Assembly: GCA_951799425.1 (NCBI GenBank)
Contig: OX637391.1
Coordinates: 18,028,551-18,092,550, forward strand
Length of the DNA stretch: 64,000 nucleotides
Reading direction: 5' to 3'
Origin: Ilex aquifolium
Lineage: Eukaryota; Streptophyta; Magnoliopsida; Aquifoliales; Aquifoliaceae
Below, piece after piece: positions 37,491-49,559 of the stretch. A program made the translations under genes and the position numbers. The notes beneath the pieces are model-generated. The model saw only the letters and a list, made by a program, of their open reading frames with translations, did no database searches and had not been told where the DNA came from. Numbering within the stretch: position 1 is the first letter of the stretch; each line of letters starts with the position of its first letter.

Positions 37491-38185
37491 CTAACAAGAA
37501 AAAAAACAAACTTTCCCTAGAAGATAGATGTTGTACCTATCAGCGTTAGTAGGAATAAATATCTCAACTCCCTTAGGAAATCGACAAAGCTCCCTAACCT
37601 CTCGAGCTTTATCCTCATTCATACAACTAGCAATTAAAGTTGCACTTGGACCTTGGAGATCCGAGACCCTACTCGAGGTCCCAACCTTGGGCGCCGAAGT
37701 GGATCTACTTAGAGAAGGTAATCTTTTCCACTTAGATATCCTATTTCCCTGAGATTTCTCCAGCATTGTCTCCTCTGACATGACCTTGGGAGGACATGTC
37801 TCAAACGACTGAGAGTTGGTCTCATCCGAACGAATGATGGCGAAGGGGTTCTCTTCTAAGGGATTCTTGTCTTCCCCCAACTTTCCTTTTGAGGAGGAGA
37901 CTCACTCCCAGAGTCACAAAAATCCCTAAACATAGTGAAAGTAGAAAAGGAAGCAGACATGCCAACAACTCGAGGCACTTTACAGAAAACCCTAGAATAA
38001 AGTTGGGGAACACTTGAAGAACTATCCTCGATTGCACGAGGGTCTAAACACCAATCACGGAGAAGAGAAACCCTAGCTACCGTTGCCTGGTCAGTAAATG
38101 CACAAAGGAAGATTAAAGGTTCGCCAAAACTCCTAAAGTAGCAAAATCGAAACATAAGAAAGTGGAGGCCTTGTGACACCACCAA
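37491..38185 (-). pseudogene. Remnant resembling ORF1 of gypsy-type (Tat/Ogre-like) elements
   Basis: Minus-strand frames show a serine-rich segment with RLPSLSRSTSAPKVGTSS, then EVRELCRFPKGVEIFIPTNA. The latter resembles the start of the domain annotated in plants as putative gypsy-type transposon (IP..VELF.P pattern). Upstream frames (about 37900-38185) give DQATVARVSLLRDWC and CKVPRVVGMSASFSTF. The match is short and from memory. No LTR pair was established and the copy is broken. Confidence 0.35.
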
Positions 38186-39352
38186 GGATCAAATCAACCC
38201 AGATTGTGTATAGAGAAGGAGGGGAACATATTAATCAACCAAAATAGTAGAGGACTCAATGAAAGGCCTAAGCACCAACACAGAGCACGACAACAATGGA
38301 AAATTGGACCCTCGATCTTCAAGATCCCTTTTTTTAACAAATCTCTCTCTCTCTCTTTCTTAGAAAGCTTCATTCGCACTGAAAGAAGGGGAAGAAGATG
38401 AAATAAGGAGCTACAATAGGGGAGGAAGAATTTAAATGGATTTGGGGAATGATGGTTCATCCTTATCACATGCAATTAAGGCGCCTATATCCAATCTGAT
38501 GTGGCACTTCTTTAGTGGCGCTTCCTAAAAGAAAAAACGCTTTTTGCTCCCCATGCTTGTACGACCACACAGTAACAAGAAAACAGTCTCATCGCTCCAA
38601 TTAACCAACCATAAACCTCATAGGCTCGACTTTAAGGAAATATTCCATGGCCCTTTACTAGAATGAAGCTCAGCCCCAACCAATGTCCTGACCAGACAAG
38701 ACGAACTCAAGACTGAGGGGCAATTGGTGATACCAAGAATAAAATATTCATAGAAAACAAATTCACAACGTAGCAAAAGAACCACTAACTTGAGGTACAG
38801 ACTCAACCAACTTGGGTACGAGAGGACAAGTCAGCTTATCTCTGCCACAACTAAATCCAAGTCAGCAGCTTCCCAAATGAACTCGATTAATCTAAAGCAA
38901 GTTGGACCATAAGAGGAAGAAGGGTGAGGAGTAAAGCCAAACACTAGATCCCATACAAGGATAAGATCACCAATGTCACATCACCTGCTTGTAGAATGTC
39001 ATGTCATACTTAAGAGAATGTAGCCTCTAATAACCAAATATTCTCTCCAATATCTTAACGAACTAGAGGATCATCCCATCATTACTTAAGGACTACTCTA
39101 TTAGATATTATAAATAGACAAATCAATGTCTTGTAACATGTAAATGAATAATTGTATGCCAAAAAAACTGTAACTATCTTCTTCCTCACCAAGTAATACA
39201 AATATCAAATGTAACATATTCTATTAGAGTGAATTAGCAAACCACTTAACGGTGTTTGTCAATTTCTATGATTAATTCACTTGTTCCCACTCTACATTCC
39301 AAATAACCTGCATATTTATTATATCGAAGAGTTTTTTAACTTCCATCTCTCA
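38186..39352. other. Intergenic region with possible LTR piece
   Basis: Around 38717-38728 ACTGAGGGGCAATTGG resembles the polypurine end before a gypsy LTR. About 39100-39120 has TATTATAAATAGACA, a TATA-like box. This may be an LTR fragment of the Tat kind, but no partner copy lies in the window. Confidence 0.3.
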
Positions 39353-40110
39353 TCTATATCTATATCTATCTATATGCTATTATAAAATGTCAACAAAAGT
39401 GTAAAACATTTAGTTGACTTTTATGTCCCTATTAAGAAGATAAAAGACACATATATCCTCATGTACTTCATTATCCAAAATTAATAAAATATGCAAATGA
39501 CCCTTCATATACTTCAATATTCATTTTTATTTATCTATATTCTACCAATAAAAAAAACGCTATTGAGCTTTGACTCTTTAAAACCCAAACCGTCCAGAAC
39601 TCTTTAAAGTCCTTCCTTAAAGATCCAGAAAGGATTTTAAATCTTCAAATAGCACTAAGAAAACCCGTTCTTTTTTTGAAGACGAAGGGTCAAAGTGTTT
39701 TGGTCCTTTTGGACTTCCACCCTCATTTTGTCTTCCTCTCCCTTTCTCCATTTACAACTTAATTAGTCTTGGATGATCCTTTTTTATATGTGATAACTAT
39801 TAATACCGCCATCCACCTTGTTATCAGAGACTCACAACTACATGTAAGGCCTCACGACTACTTCTTTTCTCATCTTATTTCCTAGCTTTTCACTCAACCC
39901 ACTCATCGATGTTTCAGAATTCTCAATCACATTGAATTCAATTGTTTTTTTACTTGATGCGCAGGTTGATTTCATCATCACAATATCGAAAATTCACAGT
40001 TTCGAACCAAAATTATATTGTAAGTTGTTCTACTTCCAACTTATTTGAATAAAACCTAACATTCGCATACAAAATCGATTTTACACTATGCTATAATATG
40101 CATTGCTGCG

Positions 40111-40252
40111 ATGGAAATCCAGTTTCCGTGGGGTTCAGATACCTCAAACAGTAGAACAGTTTTCTCGCTTGACCATTCAGAGGCATATTCATCGTTGATT
40201 AATCTTTGCCTTAGAAGCACAACTATCCTCCAAAACCATGACCCTTTCACAG
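40111..40252 (+). pseudogene. Exon-like block, possible captured first exon
   Basis: An ATG opens MEIQFPWGSDTSNSRTVF and continues through AYSSLINLCLRSTTILQNHD to a donor CACAG/GTACTC. Composition is protein-like and differs from the AT-rich surroundings. I do not recognise the family. It sits inside the Helitron-like element, which fits capture of a host exon. Confidence 0.35.
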
Positions 40253-40823
40253 GTACTCACTCAGTTTTCATTGTTCCTCGAAATATTTGCATTCCAATTT
40301 TTTAAACTAATTCTGTTCCTTTTTTTTATTTAATTAATATTCTAAAATTTATTTATCTTGCTCCGAAAATTCACTCGAAGAATCCAAATTTGCTTGGCAA
40401 TGGAGTATATATAGGGTAGTTACCTTTTCTTTGCCTTGAAATTATCGTCCTAAATTTAGTGGTGACAATCTATTAGAGCCTGAGGTTTTCTATTCTTTGC
40501 CATATTACATTTTTGAGTTTATGTCCTTGTGTGTTGGCTACTTTATTTAAAATTGTCGCCCCTTAAAAGGATTTTCCTTCGTACATTAAATTGCGAAAAA
40601 TAATAATCACTTTGCCCCATTCAATTGATAAAGAACTGAACTACCTCCTTAATTCCTCCACATTTAGACTTTTTAAAATTCATCATTTGTCTTGCCTTCG
40701 CCCCAAACCAAAAACCAGGTTTGAGAGAGAGAGAGAGAGTGTGTGCGCGTGTCTTTGTTTGTGTATATTGTTGTTTTGCTATATTTTTCTGGCCCTAATA
40801 TTTGAGCTATTAAGTGAAATGAG

Positions 40824-40922
40824 CACCAACGGGCCTTTGATCTAATGGTACTCTTTCACAAGTTTTGCCTTCTTAAAACTCAAGGGTTCAAACCCCCATC
40901 CCCCCAAAAAAAAAATAATAAA
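40824..40922 (+). mobile_element. Short tRNA-type SINE
   Basis: A 99-bp insert is flanked by 14-bp duplications TTAAGTGAAATGAG (40810-40823) and TTAAGTGAAAGGAG (40923-40936), with one mismatch. It has an A-box-like stretch (GATCTAATGGTACTC, about 40849), a near-perfect B box (GGTTCAAACCCC, about 40888) and an A-rich tail. This matches the polymerase III promoter and retroposition marks of a SINE. It is shorter than most plant SINEs. Confidence 0.75.
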
Positions 40923-42129
40923 TTAAGTGAAAGGAGTAGTTCGAAGGTAAATTGGGGGATGTGTAGATTTCTATTCGAATAGGTGACTTAGATTTTTCAA
41001 GTTTTGATGATACTTCTGGGAGCTTTAGAGATCCATTTATGCTTTGCTTATCAATAGATTGACAATCTTTTATAAAAGGTTTTCACCAGATAGGTGCCAA
41101 TTGTTGTGTGTTCTTGATTTGCTTCTAATGTTATTGGTGATTAAAAACTAGAAATTAAGTTTATGTCTGTATAATGTACACCATCTTCATGAGGCAGTTT
41201 TGCATCCATTGCTCCAAGAGCTTGTTAAAATCATATTCTTTTGCTACTTCATGTGGAATGTGTTTTCTTTGTGCACGCACTGTGAAATAGTGATACACTC
41301 AAAGTGATAAACATTTTTAGTAAAGGACAACAATCTAGGCCTTCAGAGTCTTATGCTGCCGTTGGAAATATGGAATTAGTCCTTTTATCAGTTTATAGTG
41401 GAATTGCAAGAAAACTAATTCAAAATATCTACTAATTATGCTCCACTTCGAATATTAAGACCAAAATCCCATGCAAGCAAACACATTATTAACCCATTTG
41501 AAGGAGGATATACTATAAACATGAAATTACAACATAACCATATTATTGGCATATTGCAGATAAACTCTGAAGCGTAACTTACTCTTCTATGAAAAGTTTC
41601 CAAACAAGCTTGCAAAATTACAATGACTCAAAAAAGAAATGGTAAATAGTCTACTTCATTTATAATCCTTTGATAATCATTAAAATATTAAGTAGAGCTG
41701 ACAATTTTTATGCACTTAATCTTTCTGTTTTCCTTTTGTGTATGTTACTTCGTTGCTTCTATTTTTCTACTTTGAATAGTTACTGTTCAAACGTTCAAAA
41801 AAAAAAATTATAAGCCATACTATAAACATGAACTATTGTTCAGACAGATTGTGGCTTTAACTTCACATATTTGGTTCATCGTCTCCCTTTAGGCTTTTTT
41901 TTTTTTTTTTTTTCCTGGAGGAGCAATCCTTAAAATTCTCTAGATATCAATGGACTACTCACTATAATAACACGTAACTCATTCAAAAGAAGTTTGATAA
42001 ACTAGACTTTGCCTACCGAGGTAATTAGCCTAAAAATACATTGTTGTGGCTGTAAAATTTTAGCAATTTGTTATTTCATTTAACAATAAAATTAATTATA
42101 ATACAAAATTGTTCACGTGCAACAACTAG

Positions 42130-42742
42130 TATTTCTAGATTTTCAGTACCTCCAATTTTTTTAGGATTCAATGGGTTTACTTTTCAAATAACAAGGGACC
42201 ATAGCATGGGCTCAAGTAGCCCATTGTTAACTGTCTCTTATGCCGCATCCTTCCGTGCTTCAACAGGTACTCCTCCTGACGAAGGTTAATTCTCTAGATC
42301 CTCGAATTTCACGTATCAAAGGTCGGAGATCAAAATCTAAGGTAATGATTCGGACGAATTGGCAGCTGAATCATCGCCCAACCAGCGTACGATCTCCCGG
42401 CATTATTTTCGGAGCTCCAGACAAACCTCAGATGCCTTCTCCATTACATCATCAAATTGAGGTTCTTGTCTGACGAAATGAATTTTAATTTGCTTTAAGA
42501 CTCGTACTAATTGCTTTCATTATTTTGATTGGGCAAATTAGGACAGCGGACTTAATTTTATTTTACTTGAATTGATTTCATATTGTGTCAAACGCAACTG
42601 TTCGTTATGTTGGACGGAAATTATCAATGTGTATGATGCAAAAAGAAACAAAACACACATCTTTTCCCAAAGTGTAATTTGCCTTTCTAATTTTCTCAAA
42701 TAAATTCCTGGCAACTAGATGGAAGATAGGAGTGCAAACCTG
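42130..42742. other. Stretch with exon-like frames upstream of the METTL23 relic
   Basis: Plus-strand frames about 42209-42472 read MGSSSPLLTVSYAASF and then DPRISRIKGRRSKSK and SPGIIFGAPDKPQMPSPLHH, ending at a stop near 42473. The composition is protein-like. I cannot assign a family; it may be a relic of a neighbouring or captured gene. Confidence 0.3.
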
Positions 42743-43060
42743 ATTGGTTTTTGTTTTGGTTCTTTGGAAGCTACTGGTCCAGAGTATGAAGGAGGATTGT
42801 GGTTTGTTCGCCTGGCCTTGTAGAATTGTTCTGGCCGAGTACGTTTGGCAACAAAGATCACGCTTTTCCGGTGTTAATGTAGTCGATGTATTTTTTCATG
42901 ACTCTCAAAGCTATGTTTATTACTTGCAGTATTTGTTTGTATAATTTAAGCATAAATGTACTCTCTTGTTTTTGGGATTTATTATCTAGTTGTTACTGTG
43001 AAGATTGGAGCTGGAATTTCACTGTTTGGATAGGTCGCCACCAAATTGGGTACAAACTAA

Positions 43061-43168
43061 TGACTTCTTGTGGTGGGCGGTGGTGGTGGTGGCAGAGGGG
43101 GGGTGGTGGTGGCGGCGGCAGCGGGTGGTGGTGGTTGGTGGCGGCAATGGGTGGTGGTTGGAGGTAGC
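43061..43168 (+). repeat. GGT/GGC-rich low-complexity tract
   Basis: Runs of GGT, GGC and a GGGGGGG block fill about 105 bp inside the METTL23 relic, with many GGG runs able to form G-quadruplexes on the plus strand. The 65-90 residue Gly/Trp-rich frames here are by-products. Confidence 0.8.
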
Positions 43169-44173
43169 CATTTTTTTTAGCCTTTCGTTCCTAAATTGTT
43201 GAAAGCTCAAATGAATTGGTTTTGTAGCAATATACATTTATCAGGGGATGCACTTGCATCAAGAAGAGACTGTCCACTAAAGAATTAAATTGGAACTTAT
43301 AGGATATTGGTTCTCCTTATTTCTTTCGGCCTAGATTTGGGGATTGAACTTAGTTAACTGTAATCCATACAGAGCTTGAGACACCAAACATATATTCTAT
43401 TTACTTTTCGAGGTGGTCGAAGCCGTGTGTGAACACCTGGTTTTTGTGATCAAAATTACAATCTACTTATATTTTTTTACAAAAAGATTCACCTTTCTGT
43501 AGGCTCCATTCCTTTGAGACACCAAACAGAACTTCCACACAAGAAATTTTTTTCCTATTTGTTTGCCAAAAAACTTTGACAGCTTGCTTTAGCTCTACTT
43601 TCTTTTTGAGAAAGTTCTCTAGCCAAATCGAAATTTCAAGTTCAGTTTCCACATGGAAAGAGGTGTCCGACTTAACTCTATGAATAACCAACGCTATGGC
43701 ACCTTTATCTTTGACATAGAAGCTAGCTCAGGATATTTGGGATACTAAATCTATAAGATATGATTATAAGTGTGTGACATATTCAAGCATTAATTATGTT
43801 GGGATTAAAAGTAGATTATTACATCATAAATTAAACTTCCAAAAGAGAAAAGAAATTATTTTCTTTACCGCGTGTGCAAAACAAAGTAATAGCTGTCAGT
43901 GTGTGACATGCCACCCCGTTCTATTTATATCATTCGTGTGTGTCTTGAGCTATAAAAAAAAGCCAAAAGTTAGAGCAAAGTTTATGACACAATTTCAAAG
44001 ACTGACCTCACCCACTTGTAAGGGCAGGTATGGCTTAAATGACATGACTTTTGAGTAGAGTTATTTTTTTTTTGGGGGGGGGACGATGATAATGATGATG
44101 TCAAAGCACTTTATCAAGTTTAAACCTTAATAGCCTTCCAGTCTCCCACCCCCCTCACTAAGAAAAAGAAGGA
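43169..44173. other. Intron-like region of the METTL23 relic
   Basis: It lies between the motif I block and the LTWG block. No additional exon homology was found on either strand; the exon expected here is absent. Confidence 0.5.
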
Positions 44174-44174
44174 A

Positions 44175-44193
44175 GGGGGGGGGGGGGGGGGGG
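44175..44193 (+). repeat. G19 homopolymer
   Basis: Nineteen consecutive G. Such runs are rare in plant nuclear DNA and their length is often uncertain in assemblies. Confidence 0.85.
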
Positions 44194-44615
44194 AAGAGTT
44201 TGCAGCCGTGTATCCCTTTGTGTTATTTTTCTGGTAGTTTCACTTAATCTTGTAGGTATTGGGACTCACATGGGGCGTCTGGGATGCACCTGTCTTTAAC
44301 TTATGTTTGAAAATCATCCTCGAAGCCAATGTGTTGTATGATGCAAGTGGTAGGACTATTATGTTGTTCTGCTTGTTTATCTTTCTGTATTGTTATCTTT
44401 CAATCATATACTCTTTTCAGTGAAGAGAAGCTGTGATATTCGTCCTTACATTTGGTGGTAAGCGTTGTGGCATTCATCCTCGGAATTCTCCTGGTTCGGT
44501 TTTATTGATCACCTACCAGAATAGAAGGTATCATTTGTCTGCTTCCTGTCCTGCAGTTATTTTGCTCTGCAACATGTGCTTCTATGGTGTCTGTGTTTTA
44601 CAAATACCAACGCAT

Positions 44616-44640
44616 AACTCTCTCTCTCTCTCTCTCTCTC
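44616..44640. repeat. (CT)n microsatellite
   Basis: About twelve CT dinucleotides in the last intron of the METTL23 relic. Confidence 0.9.
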
Positions 44641-44863
44641 ATTATAAATTGCCTTGTTTCTAATTATGTACAGTGGGCATCATCTCATTGAGTTCTTGAT
44701 GATCAAATGGGGGTTGGACCGTGTAAAGCTTCTTGATGGCTTTTCATTCATGCCATCCTGCAAGGCATCTGTGTTAAATGACAATCTTCAGTTAGCAGAG
44801 ATTTTCTTGAATGGTGAACTGGCTAAGTCAGCTTTAGGCCTTACATTAGCAGTGTTACATTGA

Positions 44864-45612
44864 TTTTGATGCTGCCAGCTGTGATTTACATCCCAAATAT
44901 ATAGACATAAATTTCCAGAGAATTGGGCCAATATTTGTAAGTTCTTCGAGTTCCACCTCGTGAACTTTGTGAATAGATAGGATTTAATTGCTTATACAAT
45001 GTAGTGACGCTCTCTTCTTTATTTCCTAAAGTAGTTGATCAAATGAAGCTATGAAGGGTGGGGTTGACATCTTTGTTCACATGTCTGGCGATGTCTCTGT
45101 GCAGCTTAAAATTTCTGTATTGATTTTGAATGCATGAAAGGAAAATTATGTCCCAAATCCCTAATCTGATTTGAGGCCCCAACATTTGTTGCTGAAGATT
45201 TGAGAAGAAAATTTTGGTAAAAGTTACTTCGCTATCCTCAATGGTTCTGGCCAAATAGCCGTCTATGTATCCGGTAGATGCCTTTGAATTATTTTTTCTA
45301 AAGGGAAAGAGTGGGACAATTCAGATATAAGGTTTTTGTTTGAACTTTGTAGTTTATTACTGCACATACAAACTAAGGTTATTCTATTGTTTGGTGCGAT
45401 CTATATAAGACTTGTGAAAAAAAACATATTTAATAGTTGAAATTTGTCACATTGTAGTAGCCGTACACATGGTTTTGGAACAAAACATACAATCCCTCTG
45501 ATAAGCTGAAAAACAAGCAAATGGGATACCCATTTTGCTAGATTACCCTTCCTCGTGTGATCTCAGATTGTCTAAATATATACTGATTGAATAATCTTAT
45601 TTATAAGAGGCT
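44864..45612. other. Region between the METTL23 relic and the peroxidase gene
   Basis: It holds the 3' flanks of two genes that converge. No further coding homology, element ends or clear terminator could be assigned. Confidence 0.5.
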
Positions 45613-47165
<1,553 letters not shown>

Positions 47166-47230
47166 GCTAGCTAGATATCTGTTGATAACTCTCTACTAAT
47201 TTTTGTTTAATCGTGAGTTGATGACAAACC

Positions 47231-47238
47231 TATTTATA
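47231..47238 (-). promoter_or_regulatory. TATA box of the peroxidase gene
   Basis: TATAAATA on the minus strand, about 65 bp upstream of the ATG. It would give a start of transcription near 47200 and a 5' leader of about 40 nt, normal for this family. Confidence 0.65.
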
Positions 47239-49559
47239 GAGAGAGGAAAGGAGAAAGAGATACTGTTATTGGCCAATTTGGAATGGTTGTTTGTAATGGG
47301 GAATTTGGTAAGCATGCATAGTTATAATGGAGTAGTGTTTTTTAAGCATCCATGCCTTATTTGTCCATGCTCCTCTGTGCGCGCCTTCTGTACAAGCTTC
47401 TAAATTCTATTCATTAAGTCAAGAAATGATCCATATCCGTCTTAGTATCTAAGTACTACACTTATACGTGTGCATATGCATATGCATATTACCTTTATAT
47501 GTAAAGAAAATTGAAGGAAAATTATTAAACCTGAGTAAGAAAAAAGCAAAAACAAAAACAAAAAATACCAAAAATTCAAAACAAATGCCGCTTAAAAAAA
47601 CATAAAAGGCCAAAGAAATAATTAAAAAAATAAGCCATAAAAATAAGTAAATATATAAAAAATAAATTTTATATATTCTAAATTTTTTGAAATTATACTT
47701 ATTCCCTAAAAATTTTTAAAATTTCAATGGGGTCAGCTGCCCCCATTATCGATCCCCCACCGATACCTAAGACGTTAGGGAAAAAAATTATGTCACGAAG
47801 TAGAACAAAAGTTAAATACTTATCACGATAAATTTTAGTAAAGGTGACATTTCTTGACACGATACGAACTCAAGCGAAAATTAGAAGGGTAGAGTTGAAT
47901 ACTTATCTAACTACTTATGATGAGTTGACACCGATTAATTTTCTCATATTTTTTTTTTATCTCTTGATGTGATATTATACCAATCATCATAAAATTGTAA
48001 AATTTTCACTTAATTTCGTGAGCATCTGGATGTTGAGTTAACTTTTATAGTAGTTAGTTAATTAGAAAGAGAAGGGAGTCCTATTCATAAACATGATGTC
48101 TTAGTCTGCCCATGTGACATGACAAGTTAAACAGGTTAAAATATGATAAATAATTAATCGGCGATTTTTTTTTATCAAATGTTCCCTCCAGCATAATCTC
48201 CGCCATTGAATATTAATAAAACCTACTTATCTGATAGTGAAAAACTGTGTCACATTATTTGGGATGAAAATTTGATAAAAAAATTTAGTAATTATAATAT
48301 TACCCATCAAAAAATAATATACCATCCGGTATCCGGATATGACTTCACTGCCGCTCCTAAATGACTCTGAAGACTCGAAATATATAATTTTTGAGAGGAT
48401 TATATAAAATAAAATTATCTTAGCTGAATTACTATTGGAGAATCGTTTGAGGCAGTTGGGTCTGAACCATCGATTAATGTCGTTACATATGTAATCCTAG
48501 CTTGCTTTCTAAGTTTCAGGTTTAGTAGCTACCATGGACCGGTGTCACTGGCTACTGTGTGATGTGATTGGTTTGTTAGAGTGTCGTTTGGACTCTTGAA
48601 GGTGAAGTTGGGGCAACCAATATGTGCTAGCTTTTCTTCGTGTGCATGGCCCCACCATAATCTAATTATAATGATTGTCAATTTGTTGGTCATAATGTTA
48701 CTACTACACCAACGTCACTAGTAAAAATTGCAGCAAAAGTTTTTTTTTTTTTTCTATCCATTTAATATCCATTTTCATCAATGACTTTTCTCTCTCGCTT
48801 TGTATGTAAGTCCACATCCTGACCCTTCAAATGTTACCTTGAGTGCTGTCCGATCTAGACAGCTAATGGAGTTGCTTGCTTTTCTATGTTTGGGCAGCTA
48901 AATAATTTTTTACAAAAAATAAAGTGTAGTACAAATTACTAATCATATATAACACATACATGGGTGTTCGGGTTAACTAAATCACACACTCAAATTGAAG
49001 TAGTGAATCTTGTACTTGCGTTATAAGTCCTGGAATAAAAACAAGTTCTCTTCCCTCGCCCGTAAAGCATCTACTAGAGTGCTCTACTTGATTTCTTCGA
49101 TCCAAATCCAAGTGACAGAGATGAAAACTTTAGAGAAAGCTTCTTAAAGAGAGAATGTCGAGGGAGAGAGCCTATGATATTTTGTACAAACATTGTGGGA
49201 GTTGTGTCTATCATAAGCAATTGCATTCTGTTAGATCACATTTTGTAATTGACTAATTTCATATAGTTCATTGTAAATCTCAACATTTTATATTGTCATG
49301 ATGCTATCAAGTTAAATATCCAAAAGCGTCATTGAAAGGAGGAGATCAAATGTCAAAACTACAAAAGTAATGACCTAATCACCTAAAATAAACTCTTAGT
49401 TATTTTAACTTAAGATGATTAGGATTAAATGTAATTGGAAGCAATCCGTTTATGGCTCTTAAGTGTTTTGAAATTAAAAAGACCTTCTAACTCGTTTGGT
49501 GTTTTGAAAATATAGTTTAAGTCATTAGCAGACCTCTCTTGAACATCACTCTTTAGTAC
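47239..49559. other. Upstream flank of the peroxidase gene and intergenic region
   Basis: The first few hundred bases are the peroxidase promoter flank. About 47700-47760 (TTTAAAATTTCAATGGGGTCAGC) resembles interior sequence of the hAT MITE at 50051-50865 and may be a decayed hAT piece. The rest is AT-rich with no recognisable gene. Confidence 0.4.

Larger units (their letters stand above)
39353..42129 (+). mobile_element. Helitron-like element
   Basis: The left end is A/TCTATATCTATATC, the TC start with TCTATAT-rich sequence usual for plant Helitrons. The right end is a short palindrome (TTGTTCACGTGCAACAA) directly followed by CTAG/T, the expected hairpin plus CTRR end. The host site reads A before and T after, as Helitrons require. 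No Rep/helicase coding was seen, so it would be non-autonomous. It contains an exon-like block (40111-40252) and a SINE (40824-40922). The call rests on the ends only. Confidence 0.45.
42743..44863 (+). pseudogene. METTL23: METTL23-type methyltransferase pseudogene
   Basis: METTL23 proteins are SAM-dependent methyltransferases of the seven-beta-strand class. Exon-like blocks lie in order. About 42785-42887 holds GLFAWPC and LAEYVWQQRSRFSGVNVVD. About 42990-43062 holds the SAM-binding motif as IGAGISLFG, followed by an in-frame TAG at 43031-43033. 44256-44349 holds LGLTWGVWDAP and ANVLYDAS, and 44421-44527 holds NSPGSVLLITYQNR. 44674-44863 holds GHHLIEFLMIKWGL and LLDGFSFMPSCKAS to a TGA. Most blocks keep splice sites, so this is a duplicated gene and not a processed copy. 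The part between motif I and LTWG (normally LTD...NMRRVC) is missing, and the fourth block lacks much of its start. It is therefore dead or nearly so; confidence in the family is high. Confidence 0.85.

Noticed and set aside
43005-43237. Gly/Trp-rich and His/Pro-rich frames
   Set aside because: By-products of the GGT-rich tract on both strands.
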